Source: Sporopachydermia quercuum (lineage: Eukaryota > Ascomycota > Sporopachydermiomycetes > Sporopachydermiales > Sporopachydermiaceae). Taken from it: a stretch of 64,000 nucleotides of DNA. The notes beneath the pieces are model-generated. The model did not search any database. It was not told the DNA's origin and worked only from the letters and a program-made list of their open reading frames with translations. Positions 31,801 to 42,477 of the stretch are shown piece by piece; position 1 is the first letter of the stretch; the number at the start of each line of letters is the position of its first letter. The position numbers were made by a program, and so were the translations under genes. Location of the stretch: NCBI GenBank assembly GCA_001599295.1, contig BCGN01000004.1, positions 496,346 through 560,345 of the forward strand, given 5' to 3'.

Positions 31801-32462
31801 ATACCACTAATGATAGTAATAACGATTATAATTATTATTTAAGGTCATTATCAACAAACAACGAGAAAACTAAACCAACTTTATTAGAAGAAGATTTCCC
31901 TGAGTTATCAAACGATTTCCAACTACCAATAGAGTTTTCAATAGTAAATCAGAACTTGTTCTCAACTCCTTTAAGAGTCTCTTCACCAGGAATCTCCGTT
32001 TGGTTACACTATGATGTAATGTCTAATATATTGTGTCAAGTGATAGGAAAGAAAACTATCAGACTGTATAAACCAGACGACGTCAACAAGCTTGGATTTC
32101 CTCACGGTGATAGCACTTCAAGAATTGAGAATATATTTGATAAACAAGTTGAAGATCGCTTAAGATCAATTGGAGTAGAAGTATACGAATGTGAACTGAG
32201 TCCTGGCGATGTCTTATATATACCATCGTTATGGATACATGCAACCGATGTTAAAAAAGTTTCTGTTTCAATAAATGTGTTTTGGAAGAATTTGCCAGAT
32301 GAATTGTATAGTGGAGGTGTTGATGCTTACGGAAATAAAGATATAGACGCATACGGAAAAGGTAGGGAGAATGTGAGCAAGATAAAGAAGCTGTTTAGGG
32401 ATGTGCCAGAAGAGATGAAAAGATTTTATGTACAGAGGTTGGCGAAAGAACTGCAAGAATGA
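28853..32462 (+). CDS. PPM2: tRNA wybutosine synthase Tyw4/Ppm2 with JmjC domain, two exons
   Basis: CDS is join(28853..29337, 29438..32462), 1169 aa. Ppm2/Tyw4 carries out the last steps of wybutosine synthesis at G37 of tRNA-Phe, carboxymethylation and methoxycarbonylation with SAM. The N-terminal leucine-carboxyl-methyltransferase fold includes [16 protein letters not shown] (near 80), SPCINRGYW and SAM motif [17 protein letters not shown] (near 156-171), later VAEVSLAYM-type '[11 protein letters not shown]'. Kelch-type repeats occupy about 570-795 ([17 protein letters not shown]). A C-terminal cupin/JmjC domain holds the iron ligands in WLHYD (near 1016-1018) and LWIHA (near 1093). The S. 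cerevisiae protein (695 aa) lacks this last domain. I chose the ATG at 28853, as the frame upstream has none. Residues 1-70 are variable. Confidence 0.93.
29338..29437 (+). other. PPM2: 100-nt intron of PPM2
   Basis: Donor GTAAGT at 29338, branch GCTAAC near 29423-29428, acceptor CCTAG ending 29437. It interrupts the Tyr codon of the SAM-binding motif LGCGY. Splicing restores [15 protein letters not shown], the family motif. It contains a long T/C tract. Confidence 0.95.
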
Positions 32463-33185
32463 GAGTATTGAAAACGATAGTCAGAGATGATTTTATGTGA
32501 AGGGATAATGCTTTGAATATGAAACATCAGCAGAGAATGGTATGTTGAGAGTGTTCACTAGGTAATGGAGGACTATTAATGAGAATTGGAATTGAATTGG
32601 GTTGATATCAATAGGACTAGAAGTATATATAGATAATATCCAACTACATAATTTAGTCATAAATGTTTTCAATGTTCATCGAGAAATCGATCTAGTCAGT
32701 AGATCTAAAAACACTCATCCTCCTACAGGGGAAAACACTACGACAGGAAGGGCAATCTATTGAGTATGTTCAATATTGATATACTATAATAAAACTATGT
32801 GCAATAAAAAATAGTGCAGCTGTAGCACTAGTATTATGTCGATGTTTCTTGTCGACCAGCAATGTTTTCAATAAGATATAATATTCTTGACATTCCCCCT
32901 GCAAGCAAAACTCATTTCTGTTCGAGGTTTCCTGTTCTAAACCACGTGCCCTACCGAGAAAAATATTCTTATGTATCCGGGCACGTGATCTGGTGGTAGT
33001 ACTATTTATCTTTCCATCCCGTCACTCTACTCTTACTTATCTTATCTCCTACAGCTCATACTTATAACCAACTTTCAAAATTGCATTCAAACTAAATAAA
33101 AACCAATAGAAACAACAGCAACATCATCACCAAATACGACTATGAACAAAACAATAGAACCTTTTTTACAAGTGCCCTGTAACAA
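32463..33185. other. Convergent spacer PPM2/GLC3 with promoter-like content
   Basis: Although both flanking genes end here, the right half looks like a yeast promoter and leader reading rightward. It has two CACGTG sites in inverted 9-bp repeats, then C/T-rich sequence changing into an A-rich leader before an ATG at 33142. That ATG opens a 15-codon frame overlapping the GLC3 3' end. Confidence 0.5.
32943..32987. promoter_or_regulatory. Inverted pair of CACGTG motifs
   Basis: CACGTGCCC at 32943-32951 and GGGCACGTG at 32979-32987 form a perfect 9-bp inverted repeat with a 27-bp AT-rich spacer. This is typical of paired Cbf1/Pho4-class bHLH sites. The right copy extended on the minus strand reads ATCACGTG. 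Confidence 0.6.
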
Positions 33186-33189
33186 CTAA
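33142..33189 (+). CDS. Possible 15-codon ORF behind a promoter-like leader
   Basis: The ORF reads [15 protein letters not shown] and overlaps the last bases of GLC3 on the other strand. It is preceded by about 70 bp of A-rich leader with no upstream ATG, as in highly expressed yeast genes. It may be a real micro-ORF, a gene relic or a chance ATG on an antisense transcript of GLC3. No family is recognisable. Confidence 0.2.
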   Translation: MNKTIEPFLQVPCNN

Positions 33190-35243
33190 TCCACTTTAGC
33201 GAGAATAAGTGCAACACGACTTGGAATATACACTTGCAAGAAATTCCTTCTATTGTTCCATGGCAAATCAGTTGTGTGAAACTCAGTACTCAAATCAACT
33301 CTTGAGTGACCACCATACTTCTCATCGTCAGATGACAATACAATCTTATATGTGCCTCCATATTCAACACCAACTCTATAATCAGGGAATGAATTTGTTG
33401 GATGGAAATTGAAGACCCATAATAAACCGGCTCTCTCAAATACAATCACTTTATCAGCTTCATTTTTCAGTGAAATGTAAGCTTGAGGAGAAGACAACCA
33501 ATGATATTTTTCTTCTAAATGTTGCATAGCAGCATCAAACCAATATAAAAACTTGTATCTCAATAAATCATCATCAACCAAATTAAATTGACGTCTTGCA
33601 TAATGGAAAGAGTTGTTATTACCAAATCTTGGGAAATCTAACCATTCAGGATGACCAAACTCATTACCTTCAAAATTAAGGTAGCCTTCACCACCAAGAC
33701 CATGAGTCAACAAACGTATCATTTTATGTAAAGCAATACCTCTATCAATAATAGGAGTCAATTCAGACAAACATGACATATTGGTATACATTTCTTTATC
33801 CATTAACCAAAATGCAAGCGTTTTATCACCAACTAAGGCTTGATCGTGAGATTCACAATATGCAATAGACTTTTCTAGATGACGTCTATTAGTTAATTGG
33901 AAACAAATGTGAGATAAATCCCAATCTTCATCTTTGCGCTCTTTCAAGATCTTAATCCACATATCAGGAATGGCCATAGAAAGACGGTAATCAAAGCCAA
34001 CTCCACCGATTTTCAATGGTAAGCATAAAGCTGGCATACCAGAGACGTCCTCAGCAATAGTGATCAGTTGATTACTTAGTCTACGAAGCATTTCATTAGC
34101 TAGCATAAGATAAACAACACCTTCTTCATCAACGGCTGCATCTCCAAAATATTCATGATATCCACCAGAAAATCCGGTACCAATACCATGATGCAAATAT
34201 AGAATAGATGTTACACCATCAAATCTAAAACCGTCGAATTGATACTCGTCAATATAAAATCTCAAGTTAGATAACAGGAATCTCAGCACCTCGTGCTTAC
34301 CATAGTTGAATAATCTTGAATCCCATAATTCGTGGTTACCTTTTGGACCACCATGGAAATATTGATAGTCAGTACCATCAAACATATTAATACCATCTAA
34401 AACATTTTTGCAGGCATGAGAATGAACAACATCAAGTAAAACAGTTATGCCCATTCCATGAGCAGTATCAATTAATTCCATTAGATCTTCAGGGGGACCA
34501 TAACGAGAGCTTGCAGCAAAGAAATTTGTCACTTGGTAACCAAATGAAGCATAGTAAGCATGTTCCATGATTGCCATTAACTGAATAATGTTATATCCTA
34601 ATTCGTTGATTCTAGGTAGAATATTCTTGGTAAATTCCTTATATGTACCAACTCTTGGTTCAGGAGTCGATATACCAACATGAGCTTCATAGATTCTAGC
34701 TGATTTTGGCTTTTCAGGTCTCTTATTTTTGAAAACATATTTCTTTGGAGGATTCCAAAACCTACCATCGTATATTGGGGATACTGATAAATCCTGGGTC
34801 ACTCTTCTAATCCAAGCAGGAATACGATCAATTCTTTCTCCACCAGGGATAACCATAGAGATCTTCACTCTTGAGTCGTGAGGAATTGCTGGTTGACCTT
34901 CATGAGTTGCTGATATAGTACATTCAAACACACCATAAGCATCTTTAACCATTGGATTGGCATCATGGTTCCAATTGTTGAAATCACCAATCAATGAAGC
35001 AGCAACGGCATTTGGTGCCCATTCACGATAGATGATATCATTATTTGGTTGAACTTGGAATCCGTATTTTTCATATCCTTTAGCAAATTCAACTAATCCA
35101 CCTTCGTCTCTTTCAAATCTTGCAATCCAATCTTGAGCAATATTATACCTTCTTGCGATAGAATCACGGAAAGGCTCTAACCAAGGGTCTAGTTCAATGA
35201 TACCTGTTCCTGGCGTTTTGCTGAGAATTTCTTCTTCATTCAT
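33186..35243 (-). CDS. GLC3: 1,4-alpha-glucan (glycogen) branching enzyme
   Basis: The 685-residue GH13 enzyme cuts alpha-1,4 chains and rejoins them as alpha-1,6 branches in cytosolic glycogen. The order is an N-terminal CBM48 (about 60-160, [20 protein letters not shown]) then the (beta/alpha)8 domain. In that domain are [17 protein letters not shown] with nucleophile Asp342, IAEDVSG with acid/base Glu398, and CESHDQ with the transition-state Asp. The alpha-amylase C-terminal beta domain ends at VALILAKVD. Length compares with 704 in S. cerevisiae Glc3. The gene converges on PPM2. An AGGGG stress-element core lies in the purine-rich upstream block near 36030, but whether it acts here is not shown. 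Confidence 0.97.
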   Translation of the reverse strand: MNEEEILSKTPGTGIIELDPWLEPFRDSIARRYNIAQDWIARFERDEGGLVEFAKGYEKYGFQVQPNNDIIYREWAPNAVAASLIGDFNNWNHDANPMVKDAYGVFECTISATHEGQPAIPHDSRVKISMVIPGGERIDRIPAWIRRVTQDLSVSPIYDGRFWNPPKKYVFKNKRPEKPKSARIYEAHVGISTPEPRVGTYKEFTKNILPRINELGYNIIQLMAIMEHAYYASFGYQVTNFFAASSRYGPPEDLMELIDTAHGMGITVLLDVVHSHACKNVLDGINMFDGTDYQYFHGGPKGNHELWDSRLFNYGKHEVLRFLLSNLRFYIDEYQFDGFRFDGVTSILYLHHGIGTGFSGGYHEYFGDAAVDEEGVVYLMLANEMLRRLSNQLITIAEDVSGMPALCLPLKIGGVGFDYRLSMAIPDMWIKILKERKDEDWDLSHICFQLTNRRHLEKSIAYCESHDQALVGDKTLAFWLMDKEMYTNMSCLSELTPIIDRGIALHKMIRLLTHGLGGEGYLNFEGNEFGHPEWLDFPRFGNNNSFHYARRQFNLVDDDLLRYKFLYWFDAAMQHLEEKYHWLSSPQAYISLKNEADKVIVFERAGLLWVFNFHPTNSFPDYRVGVEYGGTYKIVLSSDDEKYGGHSRVDLSTEFHTTDLPWNNRRNFLQVYIPSRVALILAKVD

Positions 35244-37095
35244 TGTGGGATGTTATATATATCTAATGGTATGAGCTGTTAGTACAAAGTGAATAGACAA
35301 GGAATAAAAAGGATGAGCCGCTATCCAGAAAGAGGTTTGAGTGCATGAAAAGTTTGGAGATTCATGTATTTCTTGAGAGACACATTCAGTGTTTCTTAGA
35401 TACCAGAGATCTAACTCCAGTAGAAAAGTACTGATTGATTGGACAATGAATTGTTGTGTTATCATAAAGAGTAGAATAGACGCTATGACGACCTAATCAT
35501 AGCCAGATGATAGAATTCTCATCAGATTTGCGATCACAATGAACAACCAACAGAGATTTATTGAATCTCGATTATATATTCACCGTTTTTCCTTCAAAAC
35601 GTTTCAAAAACAATGATAATGACACCAAATTATCCATGTAGTAGCAGCTCATCGAATGGCTGGCAGAATTGAGTTTGATACATTGAATGATCCATGAATG
35701 AGTAGATAAGATAACAGAGGAAATACATACAAAACGTTACTTTTAGCTAACTATAGAAGCAAAATTAAACGATTTACTTGGTTTAATCACTGATTTAACC
35801 GATAATTGGCGCAGAATTAGTTAAATAATTTTCGGTGATAACTTGTGATTAAGTAGGAAGAAGGGAAGAGGGAAAGGGCAATGAATAGATAGGCAAGCGA
35901 AGTACACATTTTGAGTTTTGGAGTGAAAATTAGGGTTAAGGTTTATGTATTGGCTGGAGCTAAGAAAATAAAGTTTGAACGAATCTCAGGGTGATCGGGG
36001 AGGTAGAAACATTAAAGGATCAAGGGAGAGAGGGGAATCAGGTAGGTAAAAAGAGGGTAGACAATGGAAAGAGAACACTAGATCCTGAGTATAAATACAT
36101 AGAGAAAAGACTTATTTTTTCTAGAGAAAGCAAACATTTATCGTAGGTCATTGTTGAAAATGCAGTTGGTGAAGAGAAATGAATAATCTTGGGGTGATCT
36201 AGGAACATTAAGTTTAAGTAATGCTTCCCAATTTAGTTATTGCATGAAGCAAGCATGGAGAGGATCATATATTGATGAGATATCGCCTCACTAAAGACTA
36301 GAGTAGAGGCCAATTTAGCTTGAACGTTAATCTTAGCTTGGAAATAGGCTGCATAATTATACATATTTTGGTTCTGACAATACACATCTATAATGAATTT
36401 TCATAAAATTCACAGGCTTTTTACCGTTTGAGTGGTAAATAATAATGTTGATTACATAAATTTATGACCAAGTACTACTATTATGTTAGCAAACCCATTA
36501 CATATAACGAGGGAAAAAATTATCACACGGAAAATGTCCCATATCTTAATCAGTTATTGAGATTCCTTAATGAAATTAAGTTCCCTTTAAAGTTTAAGAT
36601 TTGAACATTCCTTGTTAGAAAGCCAATCGACAGCTCACTGTTGCGAACAATGAGATTCAATGTGCTGTCATCTTGCTTATTCTTGGATTAATAGGAGTTT
36701 TAGGTAGCGAAGTGTCATAGTAAAATTGAATAAATCTTTCACATTTTTTGTACCTTTTCTCGAAACCGGTACTTCTCGGACTGATCTGCTTGATCGTCTA
36801 ATTGTCTGTTGCTGCCGATATGTTTGGTAATTTAGTGATCCTGCATGTTTATGCAATTGATTCTGCCATGCATAAAAGGTAAATCTCTAGTACTCATGAT
36901 GATACATCATGTTGATCACTGTGACAGGACAGTCATTCTCAGGCGATGACTATATTATTCCTTATCTTATATCTTTTTCTAATCATCTACTTTCCTTGTT
37001 TATACTGCATATGTTGCTATATTATAATCCATCTGTAATTCAGTACTAATATATCAATTGTGCTAAGTATTATGCTCTCTAAGTAAATTACAAGC
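35244..37095. other. Upstream region of GLC3 and of the small spliced gene
   Basis: About 1.85 kb. From about 35850 to 36130 the + strand is purine-rich with G-runs (for example GAGAGGGGAATC), resembling the block upstream of the first CFEM gene. A short ATG-initiated frame at about 36820 ending in GTAAAT (MFGNLVILHVYAIDSAMHKR) is noted but unsupported. No RNA gene was seen. Confidence 0.4.
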
Positions 37096-37592
37096 ATGGG
37101 TTCAGACGTGAAAGCAAGCCAAACAAGACAGAATGTCCCCTATGGATGGATTCGATATATCACCATACAACCATTCTCAGCATCAGTAGAGGTGAGTATT
37201 TAGAGACTGTAAAGTAATTCACACAAAACATATTAACATTGGAAATTATTAGCAATTTCAACGTACCAAGCAGAATTTTGCTGAGCAAGAGCAAATGAGC
37301 TTTACTTCACAGAAGGTTTGTAAAGATAAGGGCTAATAGTAAAGCGTTTCAGCTGATCCTTCCTACAGTTAGTTGTGGAACTAACAAATCTATAGTCATG
37401 GACAAATTGCCAAACAGCTTCAGAAAGCTATAAGAAAAAGTATTAGCTATTTGTANTAATTGCCTATTTGTATCGCTCTTCTATCGAATCAATGGACCCT
37501 ACTAACCATTCCCCAGGCTTGGCAAACAGAGTGCTCAACTAAGAGACGGAGTACCCAAAGCTCACTATTACCTTTCACAGACGCTTCGATGA
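37096..37592 (+). CDS. Tentative small gene with 3-4 short exons
   Basis: I do not recognise a family. A model of join(37096..37191, 37253..37315, 37396..37439, 37517..37592) keeps one frame open for 92 codons, from MGSDVKASQTRQNVPYGWIR to HYYLSQTLR. Supporting signals are TATTAAC then TTAG (intron 1), AACTAAC then TATAG (intron 2), and a perfect TACTAAC then CCCAG (intron 3). The donors GTGAGT, GTTTGT and GTATTA are weaker than in CTF3, HOG1 and PPM2. Skipping exon 3 also leaves an open frame, so the exact structure is uncertain. It lies upstream of ILV6 on the same strand. It may be a real intron-rich short gene or a chance chain. Confidence 0.35.
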
Positions 37593-38358
37593 CTATCTGT
37601 TGGAATACCTAGTATATTACTTCTTCCAATTTACAGAAGAAACAGTCATGTCTCATGTATCAAGTAATTCATCATATCAAACCACACAGCTCTCAGTTTG
37701 CATTAGAGATCCCACTAGAAATAAGGGTTAAATGATTACGTGAAGAGCGATACTGGCTTTGTCATCCCTAAACTGTTACCCGGTGATCATAAACCACAGA
37801 ATGCTTGATATTTGTACCGTCGATATCGGACATTTTTTGTAAGTTTCAATCACCGAGATCACAAACACAGTTACGGGACAGATTTTGGAAGAGAAAGTAT
37901 TTCCCCTCCTAGAAACATTAGAATTTCGATCCTTCCTTCTGAGATTCTTCAGGTTCTCACTTCATGAGACTCATTTTTCATAACGCGATGTGTTCGATTC
38001 TTATAGACAATAAACTCTAAGTATCTAATCAAGCATTCTATCAAGCTCAAAGGAGCATCCCCTCTATACAGTTATTTCCCATATCGGACTGCTAAACTTT
38101 AGGTGTGTCCCATGCCAGGGCAATAATTTACAAACCCCGTCAATTTTTGCTTATCAATTTGAGTTAGATTCCTTGATATTTCTTCCTTTTCTAAATGTTG
38201 AAATTAGGGATCAACAAATCAAGGAGTTATCAATAACATTAACACCGTTGTTTGAGACAAATATCAAAGCTAAAAAGGCAAATATCCAATTGCACTTGCC
38301 CGGACGTTGGCTTCTACAATCAGACGAATACACCTAGTGTCAAGTCTCAAGTTTCATT
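37593..38358. other. ILV6 upstream region
   Basis: About 770 bp. No TGACTCA-type Gcn4 site or CCGGNNCCGG Leu3 site was found by eye, although ILV6 homologues are often under such control. A leader with few ATGs precedes the start. Confidence 0.4.
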
Positions 38359-39309
38359 ATGGTAGCCCTTACCCGTGGAGTAGAGCAAATGGCCAGTAGG
38401 TCGTTTGGTCTGACGAGCAAAAATACCGGTGGTTTAAACAGACAGATTCAACAGGTTCGATGCAATTCTAGTTCTATTTCAGCATTGGCCTATAAGACAC
38501 TTCATAGAAATTCCGAAAGGCCACCATTGCCAACTGTTGATACCCCTAATTGGTCAGCTAATGCAGCAGTGTCCTCAATTCTGTATGAAACACCATTGCC
38601 ATCAGCAGCACCAGCAAAGCCACATGTTCTGAACTGTTTAGTTCAAAACGAACCAGGTGTTTTGTCCAGAATATCTGGTACTCTTGCAGCCCGGGGGTTC
38701 AATATCGACTCGTTAGTTGTTTGTAATACTGAAGTTAAGAACTTAAGTAGAATGACAATTGTATTGCAAGGTCAAGATGGTGTAATAGAACAAGCAAGAC
38801 GTCAAATTGAAGATTTGGTACCCGTTTATGCCGTGCTAAATTACACAAATGCTGAGATCATCAAAAGAGAACTGTTATTAGTTAGAGTTTCATTATTGGG
38901 CCCAGAGTACTTTCAAGATTTGATTCATCACCATGACCACTATTTGCATAGTGGAGTAGGAAGCTCATCCTTCACACGTACAGCAATGTCTGATTTCCAT
39001 CCCAATGTTATCGCTCCAAGTGAAGCATTAAGACATAAGCATGAACATTTGAATGCTATCACTCAACTGGCTGGTCAATTTGGAGGTAAAATTGTGGATA
39101 TCTCTGACAGAAACTGTGTTGTCGAGCTATGTGCTAAGCCTAGTAGAGTTTCATCATTTATACAATTAGTCAACCCATTTGGCGTATTGGAAGTAGCAAG
39201 ATCAGGAATGATGGCCCTACCAAGAACTCCTTTAGAAAACTTGGGGGCAAATGAACCACCTAAAGATGCTAGTGATGTTGTCGATGCATCTCAATTACCT
39301 CCTGGTTAA
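38359..39309 (+). CDS. ILV6: Acetolactate synthase regulatory subunit
   Basis: The 316-residue protein (S. cerevisiae Ilv6 309) is the mitochondrial small subunit that stimulates Ilv2 and confers valine feedback inhibition. The first 40 or so residues are Arg/Ser-rich without acidic clusters, a presequence. The ACT domain (about 92-170) reads HVLNCLVQNEPGVLSRISGT and then GFNIDSLVV. The C-terminal regulatory domain holds the fungal insertion (HHHDHYLHSG...) and VELCAKPSRVSSFIQLVNPFGVLEVARSGMMALPR. Within the ACT domain a Leu is encoded by CTG, useful evidence for the standard code. It converges on the TAG1-like gene. Confidence 0.97.
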   Translation: MVALTRGVEQMASRSFGLTSKNTGGLNRQIQQVRCNSSSISALAYKTLHRNSERPPLPTVDTPNWSANAAVSSILYETPLPSAAPAKPHVLNCLVQNEPGVLSRISGTLAARGFNIDSLVVCNTEVKNLSRMTIVLQGQDGVIEQARRQIEDLVPVYAVLNYTNAEIIKRELLLVRVSLLGPEYFQDLIHHHDHYLHSGVGSSSFTRTAMSDFHPNVIAPSEALRHKHEHLNAITQLAGQFGGKIVDISDRNCVVELCAKPSRVSSFIQLVNPFGVLEVARSGMMALPRTPLENLGANEPPKDASDVVDASQLPPG

Positions 39310-39716
39310 ATGATAATATGTTGAAGCTAATATGTTAAAGATGATACTAGAATAACTTTAGAGCAGGAGTATCATTCTCTTCTTGCATGTGTTTTAATTG
39401 ACTTTTAATAAAGACGTTTAAATTAGACTGTTAGATATTATGATATTCAATATTACTCGTATAAGAATAAGAGTGATCGTTTTGTAACTAAGATCCCCCT
39501 GTTAGTTAACGCTATAGGATGTAGTATAACAAATTTACTTAAATGATAAAACAATTTACATTAAAAATAAAGAAACTAATAATTCTAATCAAACTATAAA
39601 CCCGTGTCTAATCATGACATCAACCATTTGAAATCCAATCTATAAACATAAAAAACAAACAACCAAAGAAAAGAAAATTCTAAAGATAATAAATAAAAAA
39701 GTCTAATCAACTACAA
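39310..39716. other. Convergent spacer ILV6/TAG1
   Basis: About 400 bp of AT-rich sequence between two stop codons. It should hold both 3' UTRs. Nothing else was seen. Confidence 0.5.
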
Positions 39717-41351
39717 TTATATAAAAAAAGATCCTTCTAAGTCAACAGAACCTTTCACAGGTAAACCTCTAATAGGGACAACACTTGATAGCACATTAAT
39801 ACCAATATCAGCTAACCCATCAATATCAACAGGAACATGACCATCAGCAAGCAATTGGGTAATTATCTTTTGTAATTCAGCACCATTCAATAATGTAAAT
39901 GGCGTGTTGACTAAGTCAACAGACACTTCAAAGGAATTGTTCTCAATTCTCTTAGTAACAGCAGGAAGCCAATCTTTAAGAGGAACAACAGCAAATTCAA
40001 CGCCGTGATGGATCAATGTTGCATTTCCCTTTAATTCTGTTACATTCAAAGGAATCTCAATGAAATTTGGTAGCTCAATAGATGCCAAAAGTGTTCCTGA
40101 TAAAATAGGACCGGAATTTTCATCGTTATCCTTATTATCACCAGATGGGAATCCAATGCTTAAATTCTCAATTGTCACCTTTTTAATAGGATTCCCTATT
40201 TTCTTTTTCAAATCAGGAATAGGAACAGGAAGTTTGAATTGTGATAGTTTATTTCTGATCCATTGAGGAATTTTACTAACATCAAGCACATTACCACTAA
40301 TGTATACCTTTGGTGATTTCCCTTTCTTGATACTATCAATAACTCTTTCTAGAGGAGATTTCCCATCACCACAGACATTGTCAAGTTCCGATGGGACGTG
40401 ATCAATAATAGTTGAAAGGTTCAGATCAATTTTCTTTCCTGGTTCAATTGATAATTTTGGTATAGTTCCATTGGCTAGAATCAATTCACCTTTACCTTCA
40501 CAGCCATCAATTGAAACTGCCCAGCCAACAGAAGGAATGTTTAAGCTTAGTTTAGGAATAGGATTATCGAGAAGAGCACGGGCTCTTGCCAGAATAGAAT
40601 TATCATCATTCTCTTTAACAGTAAATGACTCAATCTTAACTTCTGGCTGTTTCATACCAATGCTGTTTAGTACTTTTTCATATACTTCTAATGGGAAGCT
40701 ACCAATAGGAATTAGGCCGAGGGTAATGCCAACATTAGATTTGATTCTTAAATCCAATAATTGACCAGTTGAGCTGAATAAGTCACCAATCATACCAAAC
40801 ATTTGTTTATCAGCTGATAGGTGAACAGAGAAGTCAAGTTTGGTATCGTGATGGTTTCTTACATCAACAGAAAATGGTGGTAAAATAGCTTTGCCTAATC
40901 TAACATACTCTTCTTCGTACTCTTTCTTAATGAACACTTCGATTTCATCAGGAGCAACTCTTGTTGTTCTAATAAAAGAAGCTCCAATTGGTAGAATACT
41001 ACTATAGTAGCTGTTAGATAGTTTAGAGTAGTTGACGTTGCTGATACCTTGGAAGTTGATATCAATGCCATCATCACTGAACCCTTCGAATCCAAAATCA
41101 GTGATATCGACAGTAACTGCTTGGTTTACGATTTCTTCAGCATGCTGGGAAAGAATGACTGAATTGATTCCAATCATAGCAACAACAAAGATAACTAGTG
41201 TGCCTAGAATAGCTGTGAGCATGGTTCTTTTCCTTGCTTTAATAGCATAAGAAGGAACACCCTGGTTCCTCAATGGCTCCAAGTCATCTGGTGAGGAGAT
41301 CAAAGGAGTGCGTTCAGACCTGATCTGAGGATTATTGCTGCGGGTAGTCAT
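39717..41351 (-). CDS. TAG1: Vacuolar membrane protein, Tag1-like (DUF3712/LEA-2)
   Basis: The 544-residue single-pass protein has a polar N-terminal tail (about 1-44, with ERTPLISS and a Lys/Arg cluster), one membrane helix (about 46-70, LTAILGTLVIFVVAMIGINSVIL) and a long lumenal region. That region carries repeated beta-sandwich features: VDITDFGFEGFSDDGIDI, LRIKSNVGITLGLIPIG near 200, VTIENLSIGFPSGD and a closing VVPIRGLPVKGSVDLEG. This layout matches fungal DUF3712 proteins and S. cerevisiae Tag1 (YLR173W, 608 aa), a vacuolar protein implicated in terminating autophagy. The LPLIS-like dileucine-type segment before the helix would suit vacuolar sorting. Orthology is assigned from architecture, so other DUF3712 members remain possible. 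Confidence 0.6.
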   Translation of the reverse strand: MTTRSNNPQIRSERTPLISSPDDLEPLRNQGVPSYAIKARKRTMLTAILGTLVIFVVAMIGINSVILSQHAEEIVNQAVTVDITDFGFEGFSDDGIDINFQGISNVNYSKLSNSYYSSILPIGASFIRTTRVAPDEIEVFIKKEYEEEYVRLGKAILPPFSVDVRNHHDTKLDFSVHLSADKQMFGMIGDLFSSTGQLLDLRIKSNVGITLGLIPIGSFPLEVYEKVLNSIGMKQPEVKIESFTVKENDDNSILARARALLDNPIPKLSLNIPSVGWAVSIDGCEGKGELILANGTIPKLSIEPGKKIDLNLSTIIDHVPSELDNVCGDGKSPLERVIDSIKKGKSPKVYISGNVLDVSKIPQWIRNKLSQFKLPVPIPDLKKKIGNPIKKVTIENLSIGFPSGDNKDNDENSGPILSGTLLASIELPNFIEIPLNVTELKGNATLIHHGVEFAVVPLKDWLPAVTKRIENNSFEVSVDLVNTPFTLLNGAELQKIITQLLADGHVPVDIDGLADIGINVLSSVVPIRGLPVKGSVDLEGSFFI

Positions 41352-41502
41352 CTTGAGAGCTAGTTAGCTATTAATGTGATTCAATTCTTCTTGATAGATG
41401 ATAAGAATTTTATATTATCTGTAGATATAGAAAACAAGTACAGGATTATGATCTGTCGATGGATAGTGTGATGTGTGTGAGAGTATTCTTTCTTGAGCAA
41501 CC

Positions 41503-41537
<35 letters not shown>

Positions 41538-42477
41538 ATACTAATTAAAGTATCAAGGGAGTAAAACATTGATTGGAATTGTTTTACTCCGAAAAAATTT
41601 TTTGACGAATTGGTCGCCTTTTTATAGATTAAACCCTTCATCTTAATGATGAAAAATTGCAAGGAAGAAGATGAAGGCAGGAAGTGAGAAAAGATAAAGA
41701 AATTGAGTTAACGTTCCGCGGCTGCAACTGTATGCAGCTGAAGTTTCTCATCTTTTTTTCTTTAAAGTTGTACGGGACAATTTGTGGTAGAGAGGAATAG
41801 ATACGGACATTGAAATATATACTGGAAAGAGAACTCTCTAAATAAAGAGCAGCTAANGGAGTATGTTGGATTTTTTGTTTAATATAGTTTATTGAAATCA
41901 ATGCAGGTTTTCAAACCCATTTTCTTGAACTTTTTGTGGTCAATTAATAGTTTTCGCTAAGTTTTATCAATGAACCATCACTGTCCATGAGACAATCAAC
42001 TCCTCTGTCCCAAGTGAGGTCCATACCAAATGTCCGGTGGACCCCGACTGGTGAGTGGAGCTCCGATGTGGCTGATCTACCGTCAGTTGCACACAATTGA
42101 GCGTCAGCAACTAGGATCTTACTTACTCTAAATCATTTCGGACGCATCTTCCTAAATTAGTCATTTTTAATTACCCTACATTTAATACACTTCCTTCTCA
42201 GTCGCACACTCAGAAATGTCTCATACTCAGTACTATCAGTTCCAAGCTATTTAACGAACCTCCCAGGTCTCATACCTCAGGTCTCACTTCAGAGTCTTTG
42301 TCCACTAAGCTATCACATGACTTTTAATTCCCATTTAATCCAAATATTTCATCAAATCACTTCATGAGAATCATCAACTACTAAGTATTAATAAAACAAT
42401 GGAAAGATCAAATAAATACCCTTTTTCAATCATTATTTGAGTATAATCTTTCCAACCGTCCCTTCTTTTCTTTTACA
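41352..42477. other. Divergent promoter region TAG1/NAM2
   Basis: About 1.1 kb. It holds an (AT)15 tract at 41506-41535 and a comparatively GC-rich segment (about 42000-42110) containing GGTCCA/TGGACC inverted arms. No tRNA fold could be drawn there. Confidence 0.45.
41506..41535. repeat. (AT)15 microsatellite
   Basis: Thirty uninterrupted bases of alternating A and T lie about 155 bp upstream of the TAG1-like start, so it may form part of its promoter. It is also a likely polymorphic marker. Confidence 0.97.

Noticed and set aside
32943-32990. Point centromere (CDEI-like ATCACGTG)
   Set aside because: No adjacent 75-90 bp extreme-AT CDEII followed by a CDEIII with a CCG core. The motif is better read as an E-box pair.
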